Of a stretch of DNA of 21,291 nt, positions 12,088-20,039 are shown one piece after another (positions within the stretch are counted from its first letter, which is position 1; each line of letters starts with the position of its first letter). The notes under the pieces were generated by a model that ran no database searches, was not told where the DNA came from, and worked only from the letters and a program-made list of their open reading frames with translations. Made by a program: the position numbers and the translations under genes. Location of the stretch: the IMG/VR virus record IMGVR_UViG_3300034418_003744, positions 1 through 21,291 of that record; one strand, 5' to 3'. The stretch comes from a virus.

Positions 12088-12633
12088 TTACTTTTTCCTT
12101 ACTTCTTGTCCGCAGCATTCACAGAGCTTCGGCTCCACCACCGCTTTAGCTTTCGTGTCCGTTTGTTTTGTCTGAGTCCCTTTGGTGTTTTCGAGAATGA
12201 GTTTGTAGAGATCGACTTTGTCGGACGTGACACCAAAGACTCCCTTCAGTTTACGGCTTGCGGTTGCGTGCAGGTGAGGGCCGGAACTCATACCCGAGTT
12301 ACCAACCAAGCCAACGGTCTGACCTTTGACTAGCTTCTGCCCGACCTCGTAGCCTGGACGCTTGTCCATGTGGCAGTAGCCGATGTACCAAATAACGCCG
12401 TCTTTATCCATAGCAGTTTGGACTACTACCCAGCCGAGCACTTTTGAATACTGAATAAGTCTGATTGTCCCCTTAGCAATTGCAGGGATGCGAGTTCCTC
12501 GAGGACGTGCCCAATCGGTTCCCGAGTGCGGTTGCATTCCGTTCTTACGACGGAAGTCGCTCATCGTGCCGTAGTGCCCCGTGATGTATTTGTCGGGATA
12601 GGGCAAGCGCCAGTCTGAGACTCGCTTAGCCAT
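12088..12633 (-). CDS. M23-family endolysin (LytM-like peptidase)
   Basis: 181 aa. The zinc-peptidase motifs of M23 are visible: H36-x3-D40 (HSGTDWA), then H88 (GYCHMD) and a final SGPHLHA (H120, H122). This metallo-endopeptidase cleaves peptide cross-bridges in the cell wall. No signal peptide is visible, so export requires a holin; the holin candidates flank it. The C-terminal tail carries a tight LCECCGQ cluster after a Lys/Thr-rich linker (KGTQTKQTDTKAKAV); the linker may be flexible and the cysteines may bind zinc. The ATG lies eight bases inside the preceding gene. Position after tail genes fits late expression. Confidence 0.9.
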   Translation of the reverse strand: MAKRVSDWRLPYPDKYITGHYGTMSDFRRKNGMQPHSGTDWARPRGTRIPAIAKGTIRLIQYSKVLGWVVVQTAMDKDGVIWYIGYCHMDKRPGYEVGQKLVKGQTVGLVGNSGMSSGPHLHATASRKLKGVFGVTSDKVDLYKLILENTKGTQTKQTDTKAKAVVEPKLCECCGQEVRKK

Positions 12634-12841
12634 TTAGAACCTGCGCAAAGAATGTAACGACTGAAGCGATAACACCGGCTGCACCTGCGACTATCCAGAC
12701 CTTGCGCTCTAGGGCACGGATACGCATCTCGTGATCCTTTATGTTGCGCTCCACCCAATCAACGTGAGTAGGGATTTTTTCATTTAGTCGCTCGACTTGC
12801 CTGATTAGTTCGATTGCCCATGCGGGAATGTCGTCGTTCAC
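12626..12841 (-). CDS. XhlA-like holin candidate
   Basis: 71 aa from the GTG at 12841; a TTG at 12853 is in frame but has no ribosome binding site, whereas GGAG sits at proper distance for the GTG. The protein has an acidic start, a long amphipathic helix (IELIRQVERLNEKI through EMRIRALERK) and one C-terminal membrane span (VWIVAGAAGVIASVVTFFAQVL). Coiled coil followed by a single TM is the plan of the hemolysin XhlA-type holin family. It precedes the endolysin directly, with an eight-base overlap, so the two are co-expressed. Holin or holin-helper function is probable but not proven. Confidence 0.65.
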   Translation of the reverse strand: MNDDIPAWAIELIRQVERLNEKIPTHVDWVERNIKDHEMRIRALERKVWIVAGAAGVIASVVTFFAQVLNG

Positions 12842-12880
12842 TACACGCTCCAATAACTCAAAGTGTGTAGGTTGTTAGGA

Positions 12881-13258
12881 CTATTCTACCGCAGGTGTTT
12901 CACTCTCGAAAACGACTGCTTCCCAGTCGCCTAGTTCCTCATTCCACTGGTAGATAACCGTGTCATCCTCTGGGTAAGGAACCGGAGCTTGCCATTGGCA
13001 AGTGTCCTCGTCGAGTAGCCATGAAGGGAAAGGCTGCGGAGGAATGAAAGCATCTCGATCCTCGTCGTAAGTGAATCCAATACCTGCGTAGTTCTTGCGA
13101 ATGTTTGCGTTGTAGGACGTGCGCTTACAAACCTGGCCATGAAACTTTCCGTAATAAGTTTCCCAATCGCTAACGCCGTCGATTAAGTCGTTTTCATTTC
13201 GACCAACGATGACCTGAGTCACGATGTTGTTTTCATTTAGTAATGCGTAATGTGCCAT
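12881..13258 (-). CDS. Small tail-associated protein (MAHYALL-type)
   Basis: 125 aa. It begins MAHYALLNENNIVTQVIVGR and contains CKRTSYNANIRKNYAGIG, then DAFIPPQPFPSW and a final acidic stretch. Proteins with this signature occur widely in marine and freshwater phages next to tail fibre or lysis genes, often annotated hypothetical or structural. The N-terminal beta strands and central aromatic loop fit a small virion protein. Relative to the pattern I remember, the loop between SYN and IRKNY looks shortened, but this is from memory. The role is unknown; it follows the host-contact proteins and precedes the holin. Its ribosome binding site (AGGAAG) is far from the ATG. Confidence 0.6.
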   Translation of the reverse strand: MAHYALLNENNIVTQVIVGRNENDLIDGVSDWETYYGKFHGQVCKRTSYNANIRKNYAGIGFTYDEDRDAFIPPQPFPSWLLDEDTCQWQAPVPYPEDDTVIYQWNEELGDWEAVVFESETPAVE

Positions 13259-13267
13259 TGTTAGATT

Positions 13268-14164
13268 CTATCTTCCTGCCCAAGTAGGGTATCGAACTAT
13301 GACTATGCCAGAGCCTCCGTTGTATCCATCTGGACTACTGATTCCAGCACCGCCACCACCGCCTCCACCGGTGTTTGCTTCGCCAGCTTCACCACCACCA
13401 CCGCTACCGTCGCCTGGGTAAACATCTGCGCGACCGCCACCACCTGCACCGCCTGAGCCTCTTCCAGTTGCGGCGTTGTAAACCGCACCGCCTCCACCCC
13501 CAGCGAAATAACCTGTCTCATTAGAGTCGCCTGTAGATGTGGCAGCAGCCCAGATAGCAAACTCGTTAGTTCCTACGCCACCGCTGTTAGTGTCACCGAT
13601 TTGACCATCATCTCCAACGCCGCCAGCGCCACCACCGCCACCGCCTACTGGAATAGCGCCATTGGTAGCATCGCGTCCCTGGCCTCCGGCGAAACCCTGT
13701 CCGCTAGTTCCAGCACCGCCCGAAGCTCCAGAGCCAGACGCGCCTTGTTCTCCTCCACCACCACCGCCAGAGCCTCCAGCTTGACCAGCGTTAGCGTTAT
13801 TGAATCCACCAGCACCTCCACCTATTGCAGTGCCTAGCGATGCGAAAGTTGAATCGCTACCGTTCGATCCATAACCTGAGCCGTTTGCTGCACCACCTGC
13901 TCCGATGCTTACGGAATAAACTCCAAACAATTCCTGATTTTCAAGATGCACTACTCCACCAGCACCGCCACCTGCGCCATACTGCTTACCACCAGGGCCA
14001 CCGCCAGCAATGATTAGCACCTCGGCTTGCTGTAGAGGGATGTCTAAGACCTCGAAAGTATCAGTTGAGGTAAAAACACGATAGTTGAATCCGTCTGCCG
14101 TGTGGAAAGTTCCGCCTTGCACGCGAGCACCTTGACTCGTAGCAAGTGCCGCTAGGGGAATCAT
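13268..14164 (-). CDS. Glycine-rich tail adhesin-like protein (second copy)
   Basis: 298 aa. An N-terminal beta segment (FHTADGFNYRVFTSTDTF, then VLIIAGGG) leads into a glycine-rich region of about 230 residues (roughly 52-285), with runs of G broken by A, S and N. The protein ends SGIVIVRYPTWAGR, a strand that closes the domain. Such proteins form packed polyglycine helices in phage tail tips and adhesins, where the loops bind the host surface. Here it would be the distal, receptor-facing part. It shares layout and C-terminus with 14791-15783, so the two are likely related by duplication. ATG overlaps the upstream stop (ATGA). No chaperone-like partner was identified. Confidence 0.65.
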   Translation of the reverse strand: MIPLAALATSQGARVQGGTFHTADGFNYRVFTSTDTFEVLDIPLQQAEVLIIAGGGPGGKQYGAGGGAGGVVHLENQELFGVYSVSIGAGGAANGSGYGSNGSDSTFASLGTAIGGGAGGFNNANAGQAGGSGGGGGGEQGASGSGASGGAGTSGQGFAGGQGRDATNGAIPVGGGGGGAGGVGDDGQIGDTNSGGVGTNEFAIWAAATSTGDSNETGYFAGGGGGAVYNAATGRGSGGAGGGGRADVYPGDGSGGGGEAGEANTGGGGGGGAGISSPDGYNGGSGIVIVRYPTWAGR

Positions 14165-14772
14165 ACGCCGATGCGTCCAATCACTCGATACTCGCCCGAA
14201 TCAGTCTTGACTACTGCGGCAGCAGCGTACTCGGTGTCGATGTAGAAGTCTGCGGAAGTGTTGGCTGTTCCGATGCCAGCCCAGGATGTCACGCCGGAAC
14301 CCGATGCAAGAATTGCTGATCCTGCTCCGTTACGAATCACTTGCACTACGTCACCAGTCGCGAGCACGTCATCGAAGGTTAGAGTAACGTGCGCTGTTCC
14401 TGAAGTTTCGATAATTGTGTTTGCGTCGGCAGCAACAATCGTGTAATCGGCAGTCTTAGTGTTTATCGTCGTTGCGATGTATTCGGCTTTCATGTCACCG
14501 AAGGTTGCGGGAGATGCTCCCTGAGAAACGTAGGGCTGACCCGCCGTGCCTCCAGTTAGGTCAGTGATTAGGTCTTGCCAAGCAGCGCCATCGTAATACT
14601 GGTATTTGTTGTCATCTTCCAGCCACGAAAGCATTCCCTCGGTAGGGACGATTACCGCCGTTGAACGAACTGCGTTGGAGGCAAATACCATAACGGTCTG
14701 GTCTTGCAAGTAATCCTGCACGTTTGAGGCAGTGATTACCTCGCCAGGTGTCCATGTTCTATAACCGCTCAT
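14161..14772 (-). CDS. Minor tail protein with shared N-terminal domain (copy B)
   Basis: 203 aa. Residues 1-67 (WTPGEVITASNVQDYLQDQ, then GMLSWLEDDNKYQYYDGAAW) match the start of 15793-16416 position for position in pattern (W-x-x-x-E-V-x-T-A, YLQDQ/YVQDQ, SWLED/SYLED, YYDGAAW/YYSAAW). This marks a common tail-attachment domain. The second half is beta-rich and ends RVIGRIGV. The gene pairs with a glycine-rich partner downstream, so attachment domain and adhesin may be assembled together. Strong GGAGGAAT site before the ATG. No enzyme motif. Confidence 0.65.
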   Translation of the reverse strand: MSGYRTWTPGEVITASNVQDYLQDQTVMVFASNAVRSTAVIVPTEGMLSWLEDDNKYQYYDGAAWQDLITDLTGGTAGQPYVSQGASPATFGDMKAEYIATTINTKTADYTIVAADANTIIETSGTAHVTLTFDDVLATGDVVQVIRNGAGSAILASGSGVTSWAGIGTANTSADFYIDTEYAAAAVVKTDSGEYRVIGRIGV

Positions 14773-14790
14773 TATTCCTCCAAGTCAATT

Positions 14791-15783
14791 CTAACTAAAG
14801 CTAACCGTGTCCGAGCCTGCGGTAAAGGTTGTTATCTTGTAACCTCCGCTAGTAGTTGTGGAGCTTGTTAGACCTCCACCTACTGAGATGCTGTAAACGT
14901 CTGGGTATTTGATTATCACGACACCCGAACCACCATTACCGCCGAAAGTCGCGCTACCTCCTGCCGGAGTGCCAGCCCCACCACCACCAGCTCCATAGTT
15001 AGCAGTTCCGTTACCGCCCGCGCTACCGCTGGAGCCTCCGTTACCGCCTCCATCAGTACCAGTGCCAGCGGAAGCAGCTACCGAAGGGCCGCCCGCTCCA
15101 CCGCCACCGCCGCCAGTACGCGTCACGGACGATCCTGTGATGCTTGACGAAACTCCCGAGCCACCGTTCCCAGATTGTCCGGTAGTTCCTGAAACGCCTA
15201 GTGAGCCAGCACCACCGCCACCACCAGAGTCACGAGTAACTCCCGAGGTTCCTCCACCGCCATAACCTTGATTCGCTGTGCCTGATCCAGTAGTTCCAGC
15301 AACACCGGCTCCACCGCCAGAACCACCAGAGCCAGCAGCTCCAGACTGCGGCCCACCGCCACCTCCACCAGATGAAGTGATTGTGCTAAATACTGAGTTG
15401 GAACCCGTCGTGCCAGTGACGTTGCCAGAGACTCCAGCACCACCGGCTCCGACCGTAACGGTGTAGCTAGTTGAAATTGAAAGGGTAAGGGATGACTCTG
15501 CGCTTGCGCCTCCGCCTGAAGTTCCTGCTGAAGTTCTGTAGCCTCCAGCTCCACCACCACCCGCGCCGTTAGACGAGCCAGTACCGCCGCCACCACCGCC
15601 ACCACCACCGGCAATAGTTAGGAAGTCAGTTGTAAACGTTGGCGATTTAGAAGTGAAAAACTCTTTCCAGACTCCAGAGATTTTGACGTGACCTGAATCT
15701 ACGTCTTTCCAAGCACCAGAAACTTTGACGTGTAAAGAATCTACGTCCTTCCAGCTACCGCTTATCTTTGTGTGCGCAGTCAC
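14791..15783 (-). CDS. Glycine-rich tail adhesin-like protein (first copy)
   Basis: 330 aa. It starts with three tandem 14-residue units built on K-[IV]-S-G-x-W-K-[DE] (KISGSWKDVDS, KVSGAWKDVDS, KISGVWKEF), then a strand (TFTTDFLTIAGG) and a glycine-rich region of about 220 residues with short GGxGG loops. A C-terminal strand SGVVIIKYPD and a beta tail follow. The KVSGxWK repeats are probably small beta-strand attachment units at the base of a tail fibre; glycine-rich domains of this kind form receptor-binding tips. GTG start with a clear AAGGGGAT site. Distinct from 13268-14164 by its N-terminal repeats and tail. Confidence 0.65.
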   Translation of the reverse strand: MTAHTKISGSWKDVDSLHVKVSGAWKDVDSGHVKISGVWKEFFTSKSPTFTTDFLTIAGGGGGGGGGTGSSNGAGGGGAGGYRTSAGTSGGGASAESSLTLSISTSYTVTVGAGGAGVSGNVTGTTGSNSVFSTITSSGGGGGGPQSGAAGSGGSGGGAGVAGTTGSGTANQGYGGGGTSGVTRDSGGGGGAGSLGVSGTTGQSGNGGSGVSSSITGSSVTRTGGGGGGAGGPSVAASAGTGTDGGGNGGSSGSAGGNGTANYGAGGGGAGTPAGGSATFGGNGGSGVVIIKYPDVYSISVGGGLTSSTTTSGGYKITTFTAGSDTVSFS

Positions 15784-15792
15784 GCTATCCCC

Positions 15793-16416
15793 TTATGGTG
15801 TGTAAACTAGCCAAACATCTCCATCGGAACCACCGCTAGGCGCTGAAGTCGAGAGATAGATGTTTCGCACTACGCCTGATCCTGCGGCTGCGGTTGTCAC
15901 CTGGCCATTAGTTTCTGAAACCTTGCCATCGAGCTGAGTCTGAATGTCCGAGCTAACTCCGCCGAGGTAATTTAGCTCTGAGGTTGTTACTGTTCCTCCG
16001 CTAAGAATGTTTAGTTCGGTGCTCGTAGCTGTTACGCCGTCGAGGATGTTTACCTCAGATGCCGAAGCGGTTACGTCTGTCACTTGAGCAAGTGAGATGT
16101 TTACGGCCGAACCGATTGCCGTGTAGTCGGCGTTTAGTGTGACGGCTCCGGTTGTTCCTCCGCCAGTCAATCCTGTACCTGCGGTGACTGCGGTGATGTC
16201 GCCAGGGTTTGAAATCGAGTTCCAAGCTGCGGAGTAGTAAACCTCTACCGAGTTGGTGTCCTCAAGGTACGAAACCATACCGTCGGAGACTGCCGTTCCG
16301 AGTGCCGATCCGCGAGCGCCGCTATCGGCATAAACTTGCACCACTTGGTCTTGGACGTAGGACTGAAACTCGCCAGCCGTCACGACTTCAGCGGTTGCCC
16401 ATTCTTTCCAGCTCAC
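15793..16416 (-). CDS. Minor tail protein with shared N-terminal domain (copy A)
   Basis: 207 aa. The first 66 residues match those of 14161-14772 in pattern (WATAEVVTAGEFQSYVQDQ, SDGMVSYLEDTNSVEVYYSAAW). Then comes TAGTGLTGGGTTGAVTL, followed by three tandem repeat-like units (EVNILDGVTATS, ELNILSGGTVTTS, ELNYLGGVSS), a pattern found in phage tail fibre stalks. The C-terminus is beta-rich. GTG start with AGGGAGAAT upstream; nine bases separate it from the gene before. It is the first of the host-contact array, right after the minor tail protein. Confidence 0.7.
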   Translation of the reverse strand: MSWKEWATAEVVTAGEFQSYVQDQVVQVYADSGARGSALGTAVSDGMVSYLEDTNSVEVYYSAAWNSISNPGDITAVTAGTGLTGGGTTGAVTLNADYTAIGSAVNISLAQVTDVTASASEVNILDGVTATSTELNILSGGTVTTSELNYLGGVSSDIQTQLDGKVSETNGQVTTAAAGSGVVRNIYLSTSAPSGGSDGDVWLVYTP

Positions 16417-16424
16417 GATTCTCC

Positions 16425-17642
16425 CTAATACGCTAGTGCGTTACCTAGTCTACCGAATACCAAGTCTGATAGTCTCCAGAACTCCCCGTCGGTGGAGCCA
16501 AGACCTAGCGTCACTTTGTGTGAAGTCTCAGTGACTCTCTGTGCGATTCTAATTACTTCCGCGTATCTATCTATCTGCGGAGGAACGTTATTAGGCGTGA
16601 ACTTTACCCTCACGAAGTCGCCTAGCTCAAGGTCAAGGATAGAGGTTTGTGTCGCATCGTCGAGGTCGATTATCTCAATCTCAATGGCCTCGAAGCGATA
16701 CTCGGGTTCGCTGTATTGCGTAATTAGATAGTCAGCAAGATTCTGCGCCGAGGTGTCATTGTCTAGCGGAAGGTTAGAGCGCGTTAGGTTTTGGATTCCG
16801 TATTGGTTTTGACTTGTAATGTCGGATGCTGTCGCTGTACCACCGTTATCGCGTGTAACTACCACTTCGTTGTAGAGAAGCTCAGCACCATAGACAACTG
16901 AAAGGTTTTGATAAGGAATGCCAGTGCCATCGTCAGCAAAGATAATTGGTGTACCTGCACTTTCGGCGTTGCGATCGAGGAATCTAACGTCTCCGCTCTT
17001 TGACACAAACAAAAGTCCTGGCTCGGATTCCGTAACTATCTGTAGGTAACTGAGTGCGTTTGTCCCATCTTCGATTACGTCAGCCTGTAGTGCTTGCTGG
17101 CCAGTCTCAGCGTCGATGCGGTCTAAGGGCCATTGCACGCCTGAGTTCTGCAGTATTGCTGTAACGCGTTCACCCGTTTGCTGAGCGGTTGCTGTGCCTC
17201 CCGATAGGGATTGGTTAGCGAACTGCGCGAAAGCGTCTGAGGATTTGATTATGGCGTAGCTGTTACCCGATGGCTCGTAGCTCAAGTCCCAGTCGTCGAT
17301 GACTGTCTCGGCTTGGATTACGTCGTTCGAGGTGACGCGCACCGAACGCTTAGGGATAATCTGCCCAGCATAAGGACTGGTCAAGTAAAGCGGATCGAAG
17401 ATGCGGTCGTTGTTGTCTAGGGTTACGTCTACCTTGCCGGCTTGGAAGCGATCGAGCTGGCGCGACTTGCCTCGGCTTATTGAGTATTGGACTACCTTCG
17501 GAGTTACGTCTTGGTAGATTGCGCCACCGAGGATTGTCTGCGGTGCGTCAAGGATTCCATAGAATGCATCATCTAGCTTTGCGAACTCTGCGCCTGCCTG
17601 CTCAGAGAAGTCAAACCCGATTTCGACTTTGTTAGTGGCCAT
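16425..17642 (-). CDS. Minor tail protein (distal tail / hub-like)
   Basis: 405 aa. Near residues 50-85 it carries the segment SISRGKSRQLDRFQAGKVDV, then LDNNDRIFDP, a pattern of actinophage minor tail proteins located right after the tape measure. The rest is beta-rich with acidic patches and a C-terminal FGRLGNALAY. By position it would form the tail tip or baseplate-like structure that contacts the fibres. The ATG overlaps the tape measure stop as TAATG. No hydrolase motif is visible, so the cell wall activity needed at entry may reside elsewhere. Confidence 0.75.
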   Translation of the reverse strand: MATNKVEIGFDFSEQAGAEFAKLDDAFYGILDAPQTILGGAIYQDVTPKVVQYSISRGKSRQLDRFQAGKVDVTLDNNDRIFDPLYLTSPYAGQIIPKRSVRVTSNDVIQAETVIDDWDLSYEPSGNSYAIIKSSDAFAQFANQSLSGGTATAQQTGERVTAILQNSGVQWPLDRIDAETGQQALQADVIEDGTNALSYLQIVTESEPGLLFVSKSGDVRFLDRNAESAGTPIIFADDGTGIPYQNLSVVYGAELLYNEVVVTRDNGGTATASDITSQNQYGIQNLTRSNLPLDNDTSAQNLADYLITQYSEPEYRFEAIEIEIIDLDDATQTSILDLELGDFVRVKFTPNNVPPQIDRYAEVIRIAQRVTETSHKVTLGLGSTDGEFWRLSDLVFGRLGNALAY

Positions 17643-19504
17643 TACGCCCTCGCAAAGACTCGGCCGCTAGCACGCTCGTATCTAATGATTTCGTCTACAA
17701 TCTTTCGGCCGACATCCTGACCGTCTGTTCCCATGCCGGCGTTTACCGTTATAGAGATGTTTCCACCTCCGCGTCCCATCATTGCGTCTAATCGGTCTAG
17801 CGGGATGACGGCTTCGCTTTGTCCAGCCTCACCGATGATTGCAAGTGTTCCGCCTGGCGTTGGTAGAACGATGCCACCTTCGGCAAAGCCTGGCACGTAA
17901 GTTTGTGTACCGCGATTTATTTCAAAGCCTGACACCGAAGTCATGCCGCCACCTGGCAGTGTCTTAGGTGCGACGCTAGTGCGGTTGAATGCCTTGATTA
18001 CGTCTATGACTCGTTGGAATACGTTAGCCACTGCTTCCAGTGCAGCCGCCAAAACGTTTAGTCCGGTGATGATGATTCCGCTTGTGAGGTCGAGCAAGAA
18101 CTGCACGATAGGCGACTTTAGAACAATGCCAATTTGTTCTGCAATGATGCCGAAGGACTTACCGATAGAACTTAGGGCCGCGAGGAAGCTTGCATTTGTC
18201 ACTAGCTTGATAACAGTGTTGAGCACTGTCTCACCGAGGATTCTTAGGAACTCCAACACTTGCCCGATTGGTTTACGCAAGTCCTCGAACAACGTCTGGA
18301 ACTTAGGCAATGCGTCCTCGACAAGCGGTGAGAGTCGATCGTAGTTTTCTTTGAAGATTGCGTTGATGTTGTCAAACAACCTAAGCAACATCGGCGCTGC
18401 CTCGTCAATAATTGGAGAAAGGCGATCGAGCAAGTCCAGTAGGCGAGGTGCAAGTTGTCCACCTATTTCGATGGCCACGTCCAGCAGTCGAGACTTGAGC
18501 AAGTCCATCTGCGCGTTGAATGACTCAAGTTGCTTATTAGCAATGTCGTCAGTTGTTCCGCTAGCAGCGCGTAGCTCTGTTTCGTAACGCTTGATTGCGT
18601 CTGAGGTTCCGAGCAATGCCTGGATGGAAGCTAGCGACTTGTCAGAGAATCCTGCCTGTAGAAGCGTAGCCTTTTGTGTCTCGTCGCTCATGCCAACGAG
18701 CACGTCCTCCAGGTTGGCAATAATGTCACCGAGGTTTCTCATGTTGCCTTCGGTATCAAATACCTGCAAGCCCATAGCCTCGAACTCGGCTTTGTTCTTG
18801 ATTGCCTTTGTCGTCAAGTCACGGAGGACGATTGACAACTGGGTTCCGGCTAGCTCACCCTTAATACCCTGATCAGCGAATGCAGCAAGGACGGCGACAC
18901 CTTCCTCCATGTCCTTATTCAAGGAACGCAAGGCAGCACCTGATTTGGTAGTAAGTGCGACGGAGAACTGCTCGACTGAAGCGTTAGCCAAAGTGTTAGC
19001 GCGAACTAGCACGTCGGAAACTCTTACCATTTCCTCCATGTTCGCAATCGCATCGTCGCGGATTGTAAGTCCTAGAGCAGACTGCGCGTCGGTCAGCAAG
19101 TCGGTAGCGCGGGCCATGTCGAACATACCCGCTTGAGCAAACTGAGCAACCTTTGGCATAGCGGTAATCGAAGCGGTTGCATCTAAACCGGCGCTCGCTA
19201 GGAAGTAGAAGCTCTCAGCGGCCTGCTCAGCGGAGAACGTGGTTGTCTTGGCAACTTCCCTAGCTGCCTCTGCCATGTCGTTTCTGAGGGCATCTGACAC
19301 GTCGCCCATAATCGAAACGGATTGCTGTAGAGCAGAGTCAAAGTTTCCAAACTCGCGGATCGAGACGGTTGCGATTCCAGCAATAGCAGCGGTAGCAGCG
19401 ACGGCCGATTGCTTAGCGAACTGGCTAAACTTCTTTAGGCTCGACTCGGCAGCCTTTACTCCGGCATCGGAGAACTTGGAGACTATGGGGAGATTGATAG
19501 CCAT
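17642..19504 (-). CDS. Tail tape measure protein (TP901-type core)
   Basis: 620 aa, the longest gene in the window. An N-terminal helical stretch of about 45 residues precedes FGNFDSALQQSVSIMGDVSD and AREVAKTTTFSAEQAAESF, the TP901 tape measure core signature. The middle is helical with hydrophobic spans (FLLDLTSGIIITGLNVLAAAL region) that would insert in the membrane during DNA entry. The end has FAEGGIVLPTPGGTLAIIGE and AVIPLDRL, a common C-terminal motif of this family. Using the rule of about 0.15 nm per residue, the tail would be about 90 nm. It overlaps both neighbours by TAATG. The antisense strand has shadow frames. Confidence 0.95.
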   Translation of the reverse strand: MAINLPIVSKFSDAGVKAAESSLKKFSQFAKQSAVAATAAIAGIATVSIREFGNFDSALQQSVSIMGDVSDALRNDMAEAAREVAKTTTFSAEQAAESFYFLASAGLDATASITAMPKVAQFAQAGMFDMARATDLLTDAQSALGLTIRDDAIANMEEMVRVSDVLVRANTLANASVEQFSVALTTKSGAALRSLNKDMEEGVAVLAAFADQGIKGELAGTQLSIVLRDLTTKAIKNKAEFEAMGLQVFDTEGNMRNLGDIIANLEDVLVGMSDETQKATLLQAGFSDKSLASIQALLGTSDAIKRYETELRAASGTTDDIANKQLESFNAQMDLLKSRLLDVAIEIGGQLAPRLLDLLDRLSPIIDEAAPMLLRLFDNINAIFKENYDRLSPLVEDALPKFQTLFEDLRKPIGQVLEFLRILGETVLNTVIKLVTNASFLAALSSIGKSFGIIAEQIGIVLKSPIVQFLLDLTSGIIITGLNVLAAALEAVANVFQRVIDVIKAFNRTSVAPKTLPGGGMTSVSGFEINRGTQTYVPGFAEGGIVLPTPGGTLAIIGEAGQSEAVIPLDRLDAMMGRGGGNISITVNAGMGTDGQDVGRKIVDEIIRYERASGRVFARA

Positions 19505-20016
19505 TAGAACTTCAGCTTTCTATTTACTTGCGTCACGTAACGATTGAGCGCATCTTTGGCTAGGTTTACGGCATCGGGTCGTAGCAGACGGAACTTAGTG
19601 TAGGCAAAGCGTCCACCGCGTCCCTTCATTGGATAACGCGAATTCAGGTTGCGAATCATGGCTCGGCCTCGGTTGCTTGCACCGCGACTTCTTGAGCCAC
19701 CTAGCTCGGCAATGTATAGACCGCGCTTGGCTGCACGTGGCTGAATACGAATCGAGACTAGGTGATTACCGGTCTTGCGTGAGCGACCTGGCGTAAAGGA
19801 AATCTTTGGCACTACGTCTGACCAGCCGGTCGAGCCAGTGTTGCCAAATCCTGAGAGCGGAGGATCGGTTGGCACGTTGTCTGCGACCTGCCTGGCAAGC
19901 GGTGAGATTTTTGAGCGTAGTTCTTTACGAAGTTCTTTGACGAGGTTAGGGTCTACGTTGCGAAGTTCTTTGACTGCATCGCGGATTTTCTCCGCGTTTA
20001 CTGTTGGGGTAATCAT
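19504..20016 (-). CDS. Basic tail protein between chaperones and tape measure
   Basis: 170 aa from the ATG at 20016; the GTG at 20022 lies against its AGGAG site, while the ATG is at good distance. Strongly basic (RKELRSKI, GRSRKTGNH, SRSRGASNRGRAM), with a helical start (VKELRNVDPNLVKELRKEL). It resembles HK97 gp10-like tail completion proteins, but those usually lie before the tail tube gene. Here it sits after the chaperones, so it may instead bind the tape measure or the tail tip. Homology is uncertain. Confidence 0.5.
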   Translation of the reverse strand: MITPTVNAEKIRDAVKELRNVDPNLVKELRKELRSKISPLARQVADNVPTDPPLSGFGNTGSTGWSDVVPKISFTPGRSRKTGNHLVSIRIQPRAAKRGLYIAELGGSRSRGASNRGRAMIRNLNSRYPMKGRGGRFAYTKFRLLRPDAVNLAKDALNRYVTQVNRKLKF

Positions 20017-20039
20017 CCGCACGCTCCTCGCCTATAAGT

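Noticed and set aside
15062-15466. Proline-rich plus-strand frames
   Set aside because: They are the mirror of glycine codons (GGN read as NCC) in the adhesin gene.
13300-15600. Repeats of GCCACCACC type that could be taken for a CRISPR or tandem-repeat array
   Set aside because: They follow the glycine-codon runs of two adhesin genes, with no constant repeat and spacer lengths.
17943-18344. 133 aa plus-strand frame across the tape measure gene
   Set aside because: Antisense to a clear tape measure protein; no ribosome binding site and no recognisable domain.
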